A stretch of DNA of 64,000 bases from Microbacterium sp. PM5 (GCF_003293595.1 NZ_CP022162.1:1798483-1862482), one strand, 5' to 3'; positions 16,706 through 25,387 are shown, numbered from the stretch's first letter. Notes: generated by a model not told the origin, from the sequence alone. Numbers and translations are program-made.

Positions 16706-18094
16706 TCAGGCGCCCCGCAGCCGCGAGCCGAGATAGCCGACGAGCTCGTCGAGCGCGATACGCTCCTGCGCCATCGTGTCGCGATCGCGCACGGTCACGG
16801 CGCGATCATCGAGCGAGTCGAAGTCGACGGTGACACAGAACGGCGTACCGATCTCGTCCTGGCGGCGGTAGCGGCGGCCGATGGCGCCGGCGTCGTCGAA
16901 GTCGACGTTCCACCCCTGTGCCCGCAGATCGTCGGCGACCTCGCGTGCCAGCGGCGACAGGCGCTCGTTGCGCGACAGCGGCAGCACGGCCACCTTGACC
17001 GGCGCCAGGCGCGGGTCCAGCGCGAGCACGGTGCGGGTGTCGGTGCCGCCCTTGGCGTTGGGCACCTCCTCCTCGCGATACGCGTCGACGAGGAAGGCCA
17101 TCATCGCGCGGGTGAGGCCGAAGGACGGCTCGATGACGAAGGGCGTGTACTTCTCACCCGAGGCCTGGTCGAAGAAGGTGAGCGACTGGCCCGATGCGTC
17201 GGAGTGGCTCTTCAGGTCGTAGTCGGTGCGGTTGGCGACACCCATCAGCTCGCCCCACTCCTTGCCGGGGAAGCCGAAGCGGTACTCCACGTCGATCGTG
17301 CCGGCGGAGTAGTGCGCGCGGTCCTCCTCGGGAACGTCGAACCGCTTCATGTTCGCCGGATCGACACCGAGGTCGACGAACCAGTTCCAGCACGCCTCCA
17401 CCCAGTGCTCGAACCACTCCTGCGCCTCGGCGGGCGGCGTGAAGTACTCGATCTCCATCTGCTCGAACTCGCGGGTGCGGAAGATGAAGTTGCCGGGGGT
17501 GATCTCGTTGCGGAAGGCCTTGCCGACCTGGCCCACACCGAACGGGGGCTTGCGGCGCGAGGCGGTGAGCACGTTCGAGAAGTTCACGAAGATGCCCTGC
17601 GCGGTCTCGGGGCGCAGGAAGTACAGACCCGACTCGTCATCCACGACGCCCAGGTAGGTCTTCACCAGCCCGGAGAACGCCTTCGGCTCGGTGTACTGGC
17701 CCTTGGTGCCGCAATTGGGGCAGGGGATGTCGGCGAGGCCGTTCTCGGCCGGGCGGCCCTTGCGCGCCTCGAAGTCCTCGATGAGGTTGTCGGCGCGGAA
17801 GCGCTTGTGGCAGTGCAGGCACTCGACGAGGGGATCGGTGAAGGTCGCGACGTGACCGGAGGCCTCCCACACGCGCTTGGGCAGGATGATGCTCGAGTCC
17901 AGACCCACCATGTCGGCGCGTCCGCGCACGAACGTCTGCCACCACTGGCGACGGATGTTCTCCTTCAGCTCGGTGCCGAGGGGACCGTAGTCCCAGGCCG
18001 ACCGCGATCCGCCGTAGATCTCCCCGGCCTGGAAGACGAAACCCCGGTGACGGGCGAGGGCGATGACTTTGTCGAGGCGGGACTGCTCGGCCAC
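16706..18094 (-). CDS. glyS: Glycyl-tRNA synthetase, class II dimeric type
   Basis: The 462-residue enzyme charges tRNA-Gly. Length and sequence fit the alpha2 bacterial/eukaryotic-type enzyme. Visible features are [20 protein letters not shown] near the N-terminus, a zinc-binding-like insertion with CLHCHKRF and CPNCGTKGQ, the class II segment [20 protein letters not shown], and [19 protein letters not shown] near the end of the catalytic domain. The C-terminal anticodon-binding domain follows. Start GTG at 18092-18094 begins [10 protein letters not shown] and agrees with homologues; an in-frame extension to 18157 is unlikely. Confidence 0.93.
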   Translation of the reverse strand: MAEQSRLDKVIALARHRGFVFQAGEIYGGSRSAWDYGPLGTELKENIRRQWWQTFVRGRADMVGLDSSIILPKRVWEASGHVATFTDPLVECLHCHKRFRADNLIEDFEARKGRPAENGLADIPCPNCGTKGQYTEPKAFSGLVKTYLGVVDDESGLYFLRPETAQGIFVNFSNVLTASRRKPPFGVGQVGKAFRNEITPGNFIFRTREFEQMEIEYFTPPAEAQEWFEHWVEACWNWFVDLGVDPANMKRFDVPEEDRAHYSAGTIDVEYRFGFPGKEWGELMGVANRTDYDLKSHSDASGQSLTFFDQASGEKYTPFVIEPSFGLTRAMMAFLVDAYREEEVPNAKGGTDTRTVLALDPRLAPVKVAVLPLSRNERLSPLAREVADDLRAQGWNVDFDDAGAIGRRYRRQDEIGTPFCVTVDFDSLDDRAVTVRDRDTMAQERIALDELVGYLGSRLRGA

Positions 18095-18219
18095 AGGTGG
18101 CTCCAAATGGTCGTGTCGCGAATGCGAAAAGGGTGTGGATGCCGACAGTTCCGGCATCCGTCGAGTCTAGTCTTCCGCCGCTGCGGCTTCCCGGACGGCC
18201 CGTGACTAACGTGGAACGG

Positions 18220-19788
18220 GTGAGCGCAGACCGCGAGATCCAGCACATCATCGTCCCCGGGCGTCACCACCTGCTGACGAGGTTCCAGGCGGCCTATCTC
18301 GGCGAACTGCTCGCCGGCCGCGGGCGCGACGAGAACGGCGAGCCGATCGCGGTCGCCGACGGCGCCGTCGTCGTCTGGGCGGTCACGAGCGCGAATCACT
18401 CCGCGACACGGCGCAACCCGTTTCCGGGACATCGGCGCGAGGCGGCGATCGAGATCCTCGCGCACGTCGAGCACATGCCGTCGATCGTCGTGCCGGTGGT
18501 CGACGTCGCCCCCACGCCCCGCTTCGCCGAGATCACCCTCAAGGAGATCGGCTACGCGACGGCGCAGGGGGTCATCCCCGCGCCCGAGACCGCGATCATC
18601 GCCACCTCGACGCCGCAGGTCGCCGACATGTACCGCGCTCGGGGCTACCGCATCGCCCCGATGGAACGGGAGCATCCCGACACGCCGCGCACGCCCTGGC
18701 AGCTGCTCGACGAGCTCATGGCCGGCTCGGACGACTGGCGCGCCGACGCCCACCCGGCGAGCCTCGATATCGTCGACCGTTACGGCCTGGCGGCGCAGGC
18801 GCGCGAGATCGCGGCCGACCCCGTCATCGGCGACGAGGGCGGGCTCACCCCGACCCGCGACTACCGCACCTACAGCCGCGCGTTCGAGGAAGCCGCGGAG
18901 CGCAAGTGGGCCCAGGCGCGCCCCTGGATCGTGCCCGGCCGCATCGTCGACCTGGGCTGCGCGACGGGGGCGATGCTCGAGCTGGCATCGCAGGAGCCGG
19001 CCCTGGCCGAGTCTGATCTCATCGGCGTGGAGATCGCCCCCGAACTGTTCGCGGCGTGCGAGCACAAGAAGTCCGAGGGCGCGTTCGCGAACCCGAACAC
19101 GTTCTTCTACCGGCGCAACATCCTGGCCGGGCGCCTGTTCCCGGATCGCAGCATCGCCACGACGCTCAGCTTCGCGCTGACGCACGAGATCTACTCCTAC
19201 GGCGAGGGGATGCCGTCGCTGCGGGCCTTCGCGTCGGCGATCGCCGACCATACCGTGCCCGGTGGCGTGTGGATCAACTCCGATGTCTGCGGGCCGGCCG
19301 ATCCCGATCGCATCGTGCGGCTGCGGATGCGGGGCGGCGACGTCACGACGCCCGCGCGCGAGCTGACGGGATCCAACGACGAGGTCGCGGCATCCCTCGA
19401 CGCGCTGCCGGTGGGCAGCCGGGTCGCCCAGTTCGCGCAAGACTTCCGCGCGCTCAGCGGTGCCGCGTGGGAGTACGAGGTGCGCGACGAGCGGACGATC
19501 GAGCTGCGTCTGGCGGATGCCATGGAGTTCCTCGAGACCGTCTCGTACACCCGCAACTGGCTGTCGGAGATGCACGAGCAGTTCTGCGCGCTGTCGTGGG
19601 CCGACTGGCGCGAGCTGGTCGCATCGGTCGGACTCGAGATCGACGAGCGCTCGGGGCCCTGGCGCAACGACTGGCTCGTGGAGAATCGGTTCGCGCCCGC
19701 GGCATCCCTTCTCGGGCTCGACGACGAGCCGCTGGACTGGCCCGACACGCACATGCTGCTCGTCGCGCGCCGCCCGCTCGACGGCTGA
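18220..19788 (+). CDS. NMNAT-like nucleotidyltransferase domain fused to class I SAM methyltransferase
   Basis: The 522-residue protein has two parts. Residues 1 to about 165 resemble archaeal-type nicotinamide-mononucleotide adenylyltransferase: VPGRHHLLTRFQAAYL sits where GRFQPFHxGH would be, TSANHSATRRNPFPGHRRE mirrors the typical GSAQxSHTxxNPFTAGER, and ATSTPQVADMYRARGY lies where the ISxT motif would be. The HxGH catalytic residues are not conserved. The second part is a methyltransferase with motif I IVDLGCATGAML near residue 245. A TAACGT hexamer ends seven bases before GTG 18220, which decides the start. The gene is convergent with the NrtR-type regulator. The two-domain reading is by motif comparison only. 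Confidence 0.72.
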   Translation: MSADREIQHIIVPGRHHLLTRFQAAYLGELLAGRGRDENGEPIAVADGAVVVWAVTSANHSATRRNPFPGHRREAAIEILAHVEHMPSIVVPVVDVAPTPRFAEITLKEIGYATAQGVIPAPETAIIATSTPQVADMYRARGYRIAPMEREHPDTPRTPWQLLDELMAGSDDWRADAHPASLDIVDRYGLAAQAREIAADPVIGDEGGLTPTRDYRTYSRAFEEAAERKWAQARPWIVPGRIVDLGCATGAMLELASQEPALAESDLIGVEIAPELFAACEHKKSEGAFANPNTFFYRRNILAGRLFPDRSIATTLSFALTHEIYSYGEGMPSLRAFASAIADHTVPGGVWINSDVCGPADPDRIVRLRMRGGDVTTPARELTGSNDEVAASLDALPVGSRVAQFAQDFRALSGAAWEYEVRDERTIELRLADAMEFLETVSYTRNWLSEMHEQFCALSWADWRELVASVGLEIDERSGPWRNDWLVENRFAPAASLLGLDDEPLDWPDTHMLLVARRPLDG

Positions 19789-19834
19789 GGCCGACGCCGG
19801 CGGGCGGCGTCGGCCGCGTCGTCTTCCGCGTCGC

Positions 19835-19914
19835 GGATTCGGATCAGGTCAACAGAATCGGATGCCGCGCGCGGCGGCATCCGCATCCGTTCACACCCTC
19901 CGAATCCGTTGACC
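19835..19914. repeat. Nested palindromic repeat, family A copy 1
   Basis: An outer stem GGATTCGGA (19835-19843) pairs with TCCGAATCC (19899-19907). An inner stem of 18-base arms (19851-19868 with 19874-19891, 15 of 18 matches) encloses a five-base loop. CAACAGAATCGGATGCCG and CTCCGAATCCGTTG are shared exactly with the copy at 51197-51276. The element sits between two convergent genes and may serve as a bidirectional terminator. Confidence 0.7.
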
Positions 19915-19936
19915 GCCCGTGCGGCGTCCCGGCCGC

Positions 19937-20620
19937 TCAGCGCTCGGGGCGGGTGAACGGCGGCTGCAGCTGGCCGACGGGGCCGCGACGGAACAGCTGC
20001 GCGGGACGACCACCGTCGCGGGCCATGCCGCCGGCCGGCTCGACGAACCCGGCGGCGCCGGTGATCTTGCGGTGGAAGTTGCGCGGGTCGACGGGCACTC
20101 CCCAGACCGCTTCGTAGACCGCGCGCAGCTGCGCGATCGTGAACTCGGGCGGACAGAAAGCCATCGCCAGCGCGGAGTACTCGAGCTTCGCGCGCGCCCT
20201 CTCGAGGGCGTCGGCGAAGATCGCGACGTGGTCGAACGCCAGCGGCAGCGCACCGCCCTCGACGTCCGCGACCGGCCACCAGCGAGCAGAGCGGGCATCC
20301 GATCCCGCCGCAGGTTCGCCCAGATCGGGGGCGAGGGCCAACCAGGCGACGGTGACGACGCGTCCGCGCGGATCGCGATCCGGCGCGCTGTAGGTGCGCA
20401 CCTGCTCGAGGTGCACGCCCGCGGTCACCCCCGTCTCCTCGGCGAGCTCGCGGTACGCGGCGCTCTCGGCATCCTCATCGGCGAGGACGAAGCCCCCCGG
20501 CAACGCCCACATCCCCGCCGCCGGCGCGATGCCGCGCTCGACGAGGAGGACATGGAGCGCACGGTCACGGATGGTCAGCACCACGAGGTCGGCCGCGACC
20601 GCGAAGGAGAAGGGGTCCAC
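19937..20620 (-). CDS. NrtR-type Nudix hydrolase / transcriptional regulator
   Basis: The 227-residue protein has an N-terminal Nudix domain with a complete Nudix box (GFVLADE, then seven residues, REL, A, EE, T, GV, around residues 41-62) and a C-terminal part (AFDHVAIFADALERARAKLEYS and EFTIAQLRAVYEAVWGVPVD, then NFHRKI) that matches the winged helix of NrtR, the regulator of NAD metabolism that senses ADP-ribose and related nucleotides. Many NrtR proteins have a degenerate Nudix box; here it is intact, so hydrolysis is also possible. A TAGCCT hexamer ends six bases before GTG 20620. It is divergent from the SPFH/NAD-kinase-like pair across a clear operator. Confidence 0.85.
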   Translation of the reverse strand: MDPFSFAVAADLVVLTIRDRALHVLLVERGIAPAAGMWALPGGFVLADEDAESAAYRELAEETGVTAGVHLEQVRTYSAPDRDPRGRVVTVAWLALAPDLGEPAAGSDARSARWWPVADVEGGALPLAFDHVAIFADALERARAKLEYSALAMAFCPPEFTIAQLRAVYEAVWGVPVDPRNFHRKITGAAGFVEPAGGMARDGGRPAQLFRRGPVGQLQPPFTRPER

Positions 20621-20640
20621 GCGCACAGGCTACCTCAAAT

Positions 20641-20690
20641 CGTCATCTTGACGATAACTACCTAACGGGGTTATCGTCAAAGTGACACTA
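20641..20690. promoter_or_regulatory. Operator between NrtR-type regulator and SPFH operon
   Basis: A perfect inverted repeat, TTGACGATAAC (20648-20658) and GTTATCGTCAA (20670-20680), is separated by 11 bases. At each outer edge sits a small dyad of the form GTCA-N3-TGAC: GTCATCTTGAC at 20642-20652 and GTCAAAGTGAC at 20676-20686. The whole array lies just upstream of the nrtR-like promoter and about 25 bases before the SPFH start, so one regulator could control both directions. Binding by the adjacent NrtR-type protein is inferred from position. Confidence 0.75.
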
Positions 20691-20709
20691 ACGAGAGAAA
20701 GAGGACATC

Positions 20710-21738
20710 ATGGCCACCATCACCCGCCGCCCGTTCGTCCGCCACCTGAGCACGACGCCCACGATGCACGTCACCCACTTCCGTCGCGGCGGCATCCGCC
20801 ACGCCGGCGCAGGACAGGCGTTCTGGTTCCGCCCCCTGGATGCCGCGATCAGCGAGGTGCCGCTCGACGACCGCGAGCTGTCGGTCGTCGTGAGCCTGCG
20901 CACCGCCGACCTGCAGCAGCTGTCGGCTCCGGTCACGGCGACGTATCGCATCGTCGATCCCGACCTCGCCGCGCGCCGCATCGACTTCTCCATCGATCTG
21001 GCGACCGGCACGTGGACCGAGCAGCCGCTCGACGCGATCGCCGCGCCCCTGCACGGCGCGACGACCGCCGCCGTCGTGCACCTGCTGCAGCCGCGCACCC
21101 TCGACAACGCCCTGCGTGCCGACCTCGCCGAGCTGGGCACCGCGGCGACCGCCATGCTCGCCGCCGACACGCGCCTGACCGACCTGGGCATCGCCATCGT
21201 CGGGGTGCGGTTCTCGCTGCTGCGCGCCGAGCCGGACGTCGAGCGGGCCCTGCAGACCCCCGCCCGCGAGACGATCCAGCAGGATGCCGACAAGGCCACC
21301 TTCGCCCGCCGCGCCCTCGCGGTCGAGCGCGAGGCCGCGATCGGTGAGAACGAGCTGTCCAACCAGGTCGAGCTCGCGCGCCGACAGGAGGAGCTCGTCC
21401 AAGCGCGGGGACGCAACTCCCGCATCGAGGCGGAGCAGGCGGCCGCCGCTGCCGCGATCGCCGTGGAAGCGGAGGCCGAGCGCATCCGCACGAACGCACA
21501 GGCCCGGGCCGACGCCGACCGTGCGCTCGGTGAGGCGGCCGGCGCGGCCGAGCAGGCTCGAATGGCGGCACTGCGCGACGTGCCCGTCGAGGTACTGACC
21601 GCCCTGGCGATGCGCGAGCTGGCAGGCAACCTGCCCAGCATCGACCACCTGACCGTCACGCCCGACCTGCTCACCGACCTCGTGGGACGCCTCGGCGGCC
21701 GGGCCGTCGCGCAGACCGCGACACCGACGGGACGCTGA
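20710..21738 (+). CDS. Soluble SPFH/band-7 domain protein
   Basis: The 342-residue protein has an SPFH (stomatin/prohibitin/flotillin) domain in its first 200 residues and a coiled-coil region rich in Ala, Glu and Arg (ERIRTNAQARADADRALGEA) from about 200 to 290. Unlike the flotillin at 25521, it has no N-terminal membrane segment. The start ATG has AAAGAGGA six bases upstream. It is followed after one base by the NAD-kinase-like gene, so the two are co-translated. The divergent NrtR-type regulator and the operator in front suggest control by NAD-derived nucleotides. The molecular role is unknown; SPFH proteins form oligomeric scaffolds. Confidence 0.85.
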   Translation: MATITRRPFVRHLSTTPTMHVTHFRRGGIRHAGAGQAFWFRPLDAAISEVPLDDRELSVVVSLRTADLQQLSAPVTATYRIVDPDLAARRIDFSIDLATGTWTEQPLDAIAAPLHGATTAAVVHLLQPRTLDNALRADLAELGTAATAMLAADTRLTDLGIAIVGVRFSLLRAEPDVERALQTPARETIQQDADKATFARRALAVEREAAIGENELSNQVELARRQEELVQARGRNSRIEAEQAAAAAAIAVEAEAERIRTNAQARADADRALGEAAGAAEQARMAALRDVPVEVLTALAMRELAGNLPSIDHLTVTPDLLTDLVGRLGGRAVAQTATPTGR

Positions 21739-21739
21739 G

Positions 21740-22627
21740 ATGACCGCCCCTCGAGCCGTCATCGTGCATCGGGCGAGCGAGCTCACCGAACTGCTCGCCC
21801 GGCACGGCACGCGCGGCCAGGTCGCCTTCTTCCTCGATCAGCGAGGCCAGAGCCTCGCCGCCGTCGAAGAGCGGCACGAGCGCACCCGCGCCGCCCTGGC
21901 CGACGTGTCCGCGGGGCTCCCGGTCGATTGGCGGCGAGCCACGGTCGAACGCAGCGACCTCGCCCGCTTCGTCTTCGAACCCGACGACGTCGTGCTCGTC
22001 GTCGGACAGGACGGGCTCGTCGCCAACGCCGCGAAGTACCTCGGCATCCAACCCGTCATCGGCATCGACCCGCTGCCCGGCGTCAATGCCGGGGTGCTCG
22101 TCCCGCACACCCCCGCGGCAGGAGTCGCCCTCGCCGCCGCCGCGCAGGCGGGAACCGCACCGATCTGCGAGCGCACGATGGTGCAGGTGCGCACCGACGA
22201 CGGTCAGTCGCTCACGGCGCTGAACGAGGTGATGATCGGCCAGAGCGGCCACCAGTCGGCGCGCTACACGCTCGAGGTCGGCGGTCGCCGGGAGCGACAG
22301 TCCTCGTCGGGCGTGATCGTCGGCACCGGCACGGGAGCGACGGGATGGTGCTCCTCGATCGCACGTTTGCAGGCACCAGGGATGCCGCTGCCCACCGCCA
22401 CCGAGAGCGCACTCGCCTGGTTCGTCCGGGAGCCGTGGCCGTCGCCGAGCACGGGCGCAGACCTGTTCGCGGGTCGACTCGACGGCGGGGAGGTGACCCT
22501 CCGCGTCGAGTCGGACGTGCTCGTCGCGTTCGGCGATGGGATGGAGGACGACCGCCTGTCGCTGTCCTGGGGTCAGCGGGTGAGCGTCGGTGTCGCCGAC
22601 CGGACGCTGCGCACCGTCACGGCGTAG
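21740..22627 (+). CDS. NAD kinase-like protein
   Basis: The 295-residue protein follows the NAD kinase fold motifs in order: VLVVGQDGLVANAAKYL at about residues 84-100 in place of GGDGTxLxAA, then a GVNAGVL-type segment, LNEVMIG near residue 162 matching the NE motif, and SSGVIVGTGTGATGW near 190-204 in place of GVIVSTPTGSTAY. The catalytic-type Asp of GGDG is kept but the second Gly is Gln. It is therefore a divergent family member; it may phosphorylate NAD or only bind a dinucleotide. It is coupled to the SPFH gene and lies next to an NrtR-type regulator. It is not the housekeeping NAD kinase, which should be elsewhere. Confidence 0.75.
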   Translation: MTAPRAVIVHRASELTELLARHGTRGQVAFFLDQRGQSLAAVEERHERTRAALADVSAGLPVDWRRATVERSDLARFVFEPDDVVLVVGQDGLVANAAKYLGIQPVIGIDPLPGVNAGVLVPHTPAAGVALAAAAQAGTAPICERTMVQVRTDDGQSLTALNEVMIGQSGHQSARYTLEVGGRRERQSSSGVIVGTGTGATGWCSSIARLQAPGMPLPTATESALAWFVREPWPSPSTGADLFAGRLDGGEVTLRVESDVLVAFGDGMEDDRLSLSWGQRVSVGVADRTLRTVTA

Positions 22628-22632
22628 CCGCG

Positions 22633-24096
22633 TCAGCGGGCCCGCACGGACCGCTTCGGCTTGGGGACGAACAGCGTCTCGCTCTGCTCGAGCGCCATGC
22701 CCTTCGTCTCGGGGATCTTCCACAGCACGAAGACGAACGACAGCGCCGCGAACACGGCGTACATGCCGTACGTGAACGGAAGCGAGAAGGCCGCAAGCTG
22801 GGGGAAGGTCCACGACACGAGGAAGTTCGCGAGCCACTGGGCACTCGCCGCGACACCGAGGGCCTTGCCGCGGATGCGGCTGGGGAAGATCTCCCCGAGC
22901 AGCACCCAGACGATGGGGCCCCAGGAGGCGCCGAACCCGACGACGAACAGGTTGGCCGCCACCAGCGCGATCGGACCCCACGCCCCCGGGAGGGTCACCT
23001 CGCCGTCGACGGTCTGGGCGAACGCGAAGGCCAGCGCCATCGTGGCCAGCGACAGGGTCATCATCAGCGAGCCGGTCATCAGAATCGGCTTGCGCCCGAC
23101 GCGGTCGACGAGGAAGATCGCGACGAGCGTCACCAGCACGTTCGTCACGGAGGTGAAGACGCTGATCAGCAGCGAGTTGCTCTCATCGAATCCGACCGCA
23201 CGCCACAGCGTCGTCGAGTAGTAGAAGATGACGTTGATGCCGACGAGCTGCTGGAAGGCCGACAGCAGGATGCCGATCCAGACGACGGGCTGCAGACCCA
23301 GCGCCTTTCCACGCAGAGAGGCGCTCCGGTTCTTGCGGTCGTCTTCGATGCTGCTGATCAGCTCGTTCATCGTCTTGTCGAGGTCGGCGGCGGGAACGAG
23401 TCGCTCGAAGATCGCGCGCGCCTCGTCGTTGCGTCCCTTGGCGAGCAGGAATCGCGGAGACTCCGGCATCGTCAGCGCCAGGATGCCGTAGACGGCGGCT
23501 GGCACGACGCCGATGAGGAACATCCACCGCCACGCTTCGAGGCCCCACCACAGCACGTTGTCGGCGCTGCCGGCGGCACCGGCGAGCACCGCATTGCTGA
23601 GCAATGCGGTGAAGATGCCGATCGTGATCGCGAGCTGCTGCAGAGAGGCGAGACTGCCGCGCACCTGACGCGGTGCGACCTCGGCGATGTAGGCGGGAGC
23701 GACGACCGACGCGATGCCGATGCCGATTCCGCCCAGGACGCGCCAGACGATGAGGTCGGGAACGCTGAAGGTCAGCGCCGAGCCGATCGAGCTCGCGAGG
23801 AACATGGCGGAGCCGAGGAGCATGACGCGCAGCCGGCCCCAGCGGTCGGAGAGGGCTCCGGCGATGATCGCCCCGAGCGCGCAGCCGAGCAGAGCGACGG
23901 CGACGACGAACCCCGTGAGCAGCGCGTCCTTCGTGTAGGTGGACTCGATGGAGGAGACCGCGCCGTTGATGACAGACGAGTCGAAGCCGAACAGGAACCC
24001 GCCCACCGCGGCGGCGACCGACAGTGCCGCGGCCCTTCGCCCATACGGGCTCTTCATCGAGAACGTGCCGGCGGGGAGCGAGTCGGTCGAGGTCAC
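22633..24096 (-). CDS. MFS sugar porter (sugar/H+ symporter)
   Basis: The 487-residue protein has 12 membrane segments and all signatures of the sugar-porter family: GFLFGFDSSVINGA in helix 1, SDRWGRLRVM in the first loop, a PESPRFLLAKGR segment after helix 6, QQLVGINVIFYYS in helix 7 (the QQxxGxN sugar-contact motif), VDRVGRKPILM, and KIPETKGMALE at the C-terminus. It should import a hexose or pentose by proton symport. Start GTG at 24094-24096 follows a TATCGT hexamer by seven bases, fitting a leaderless message. It is convergent with the NAD-kinase-like gene, five bases apart. Confidence 0.92.
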   Translation of the reverse strand: MTSTDSLPAGTFSMKSPYGRRAAALSVAAAVGGFLFGFDSSVINGAVSSIESTYTKDALLTGFVVAVALLGCALGAIIAGALSDRWGRLRVMLLGSAMFLASSIGSALTFSVPDLIVWRVLGGIGIGIASVVAPAYIAEVAPRQVRGSLASLQQLAITIGIFTALLSNAVLAGAAGSADNVLWWGLEAWRWMFLIGVVPAAVYGILALTMPESPRFLLAKGRNDEARAIFERLVPAADLDKTMNELISSIEDDRKNRSASLRGKALGLQPVVWIGILLSAFQQLVGINVIFYYSTTLWRAVGFDESNSLLISVFTSVTNVLVTLVAIFLVDRVGRKPILMTGSLMMTLSLATMALAFAFAQTVDGEVTLPGAWGPIALVAANLFVVGFGASWGPIVWVLLGEIFPSRIRGKALGVAASAQWLANFLVSWTFPQLAAFSLPFTYGMYAVFAALSFVFVLWKIPETKGMALEQSETLFVPKPKRSVRAR

Positions 24097-24192
24097 TCGG
24101 AAAACGATAGCCCCGCCGAGAGCGACAGGGGCCGCCCTCGCCGAATGTGCCCTGCGCGTGGTAGGGCGCATCCGCCTCCGGCGCGGGCAGCG

Positions 24193-24987
24193 CTACGGAA
24201 CGCGCTGGAACAGGCCGTCCAACAGCGACTGGTAATAGGCCGGAGTGACCGAGATCGGTCCGGAATAGGGGCGGTCGAAGCCCGCGATGGCGTAGAGCAG
24301 CAGGGCGACGAACACGGCGATGAGCCCCGCCATGATGAGGTGGATGCGGAGGTTTCGCACCTGGATGAGTGACAGCAGGATCGCATTCAGCAGCGCCCCC
24401 ACCCAGAGCACCGTCCACAGGATGCTCGGCAGCCCGAGATCCGTCACCTCGATCCGCTCGCGTCGCTGGCCGACGAAGGTCTCGAAGGACTGCAGTGTCT
24501 GCGCCTGTACGTTGATCTCCCGAGCGTCGGCGGGGACGAACCCGGTGATCGCCCGCTGGATCGCCGTGACGTCGGCGTCGCCGCTCACCGGCTCGATGAG
24601 CTGAGCCTGCTGCGGCCAGTCGACCTCGATGACGTTCCTCGTGTAGGTGACGAGCGCATCGCGGAGCTCGGCTCGTTGCGGATCGGGAAAGTCCTCCGCC
24701 GAGCGGTAGAGCACGGCGATGGAGGAGGACTCACTGAGCGCGACCTGGTCCACGTCGGCGTACGTGGAGTACGAGGCGGCGGCGATGAGGGCGAGCGTGA
24801 CGCCGTAGAAGACCCCGTACGCACCGACGGCGTAGCTGAGCACCCGGTCCCACTCGGACTGATCATGCGCCATGCGCGCGACCCAGCGCCGCAGTGCCAG
24901 CAGGACGAGGCACGACAAGCCGACGAAGCCGACGCAGAAGACCGTCATCCCCAGCCACAGGGGCGCGTCCATCAGCGTGACGATCAC
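24193..24987 (-). CDS. DUF4239 family membrane protein (bestrophin-like)
   Basis: The 264-residue protein has two membrane segments at the N-terminus, an external or cytoplasmic domain of about 130 residues containing SESSSIAVLYRSAEDFPDP, and two further helices at the C-terminus. This is the layout of DUF4239, a family distantly compared to bestrophin channels. Activity is not established. It lies 28 bases after the DUF4870 gene on the same strand and may share its transcript. The start is GTG 24987; an internal ATG at 24974 is an alternative. Confidence 0.8.
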   Translation of the reverse strand: MIVTLMDAPLWLGMTVFCVGFVGLSCLVLLALRRWVARMAHDQSEWDRVLSYAVGAYGVFYGVTLALIAAASYSTYADVDQVALSESSSIAVLYRSAEDFPDPQRAELRDALVTYTRNVIEVDWPQQAQLIEPVSGDADVTAIQRAITGFVPADAREINVQAQTLQSFETFVGQRRERIEVTDLGLPSILWTVLWVGALLNAILLSLIQVRNLRIHLIMAGLIAVFVALLLYAIAGFDRPYSGPISVTPAYYQSLLDGLFQRVP

Positions 24988-25015
24988 GGTTCGGCGGGCA
25001 GTCGGCGGGAGCGAG

Positions 25016-25387
25016 TCAGCTGACGAACGAGATCGAAAGGGGGTAGGTGTACCACTCCCCCCTGTTCGCCTTCACGGCGGCGATGATCGAGAAGACGATG
25101 TTCACCACGTACACGGCGAGCAGGATGAGCAGCCCGATGCCGATGATGGAGAGCACCGTGCCGACGAGGGACGCGATCAGCATCGTGAGCTGGAAGTTCA
25201 GCGCGGCGGCCGTGTGCGCCCGCACGAACGGGCCGCGGTCCTTCAGCACGAGGTAGCCGATCAGCGACGGCAGGAAGTAGAAGATGCCGCCGACGTGGAC
25301 CAGGGTCGCCCACAGCTTCTCATCCGAGGGGCTCATGGGCTGCGGGCCGGAGGGGACGGCGGGCTGCGGGTACGGCGGAGTGGTCAT
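25016..25387 (-). CDS. DUF4870 domain-containing membrane protein
   Basis: A proline-rich cytoplasmic N-terminus (MTTPPYPQPAVPSGPQP) precedes a DUF4870 domain: SDEKLWATLVHVGGIFYFLP, KDRGPFVRAHTAAALNFQL and two or three further hydrophobic stretches. The 123-residue protein is a small helical membrane protein of unknown function, common in Gram-positive bacteria. A TACGCT hexamer ends six bases before the ATG, fitting a leaderless start. It is divergent from the flotillin gene. Confidence 0.88.
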   Translation of the reverse strand: MTTPPYPQPAVPSGPQPMSPSDEKLWATLVHVGGIFYFLPSLIGYLVLKDRGPFVRAHTAAALNFQLTMLIASLVGTVLSIIGIGLLILLAVYVVNIVFSIIAAVKANRGEWYTYPLSISFVS

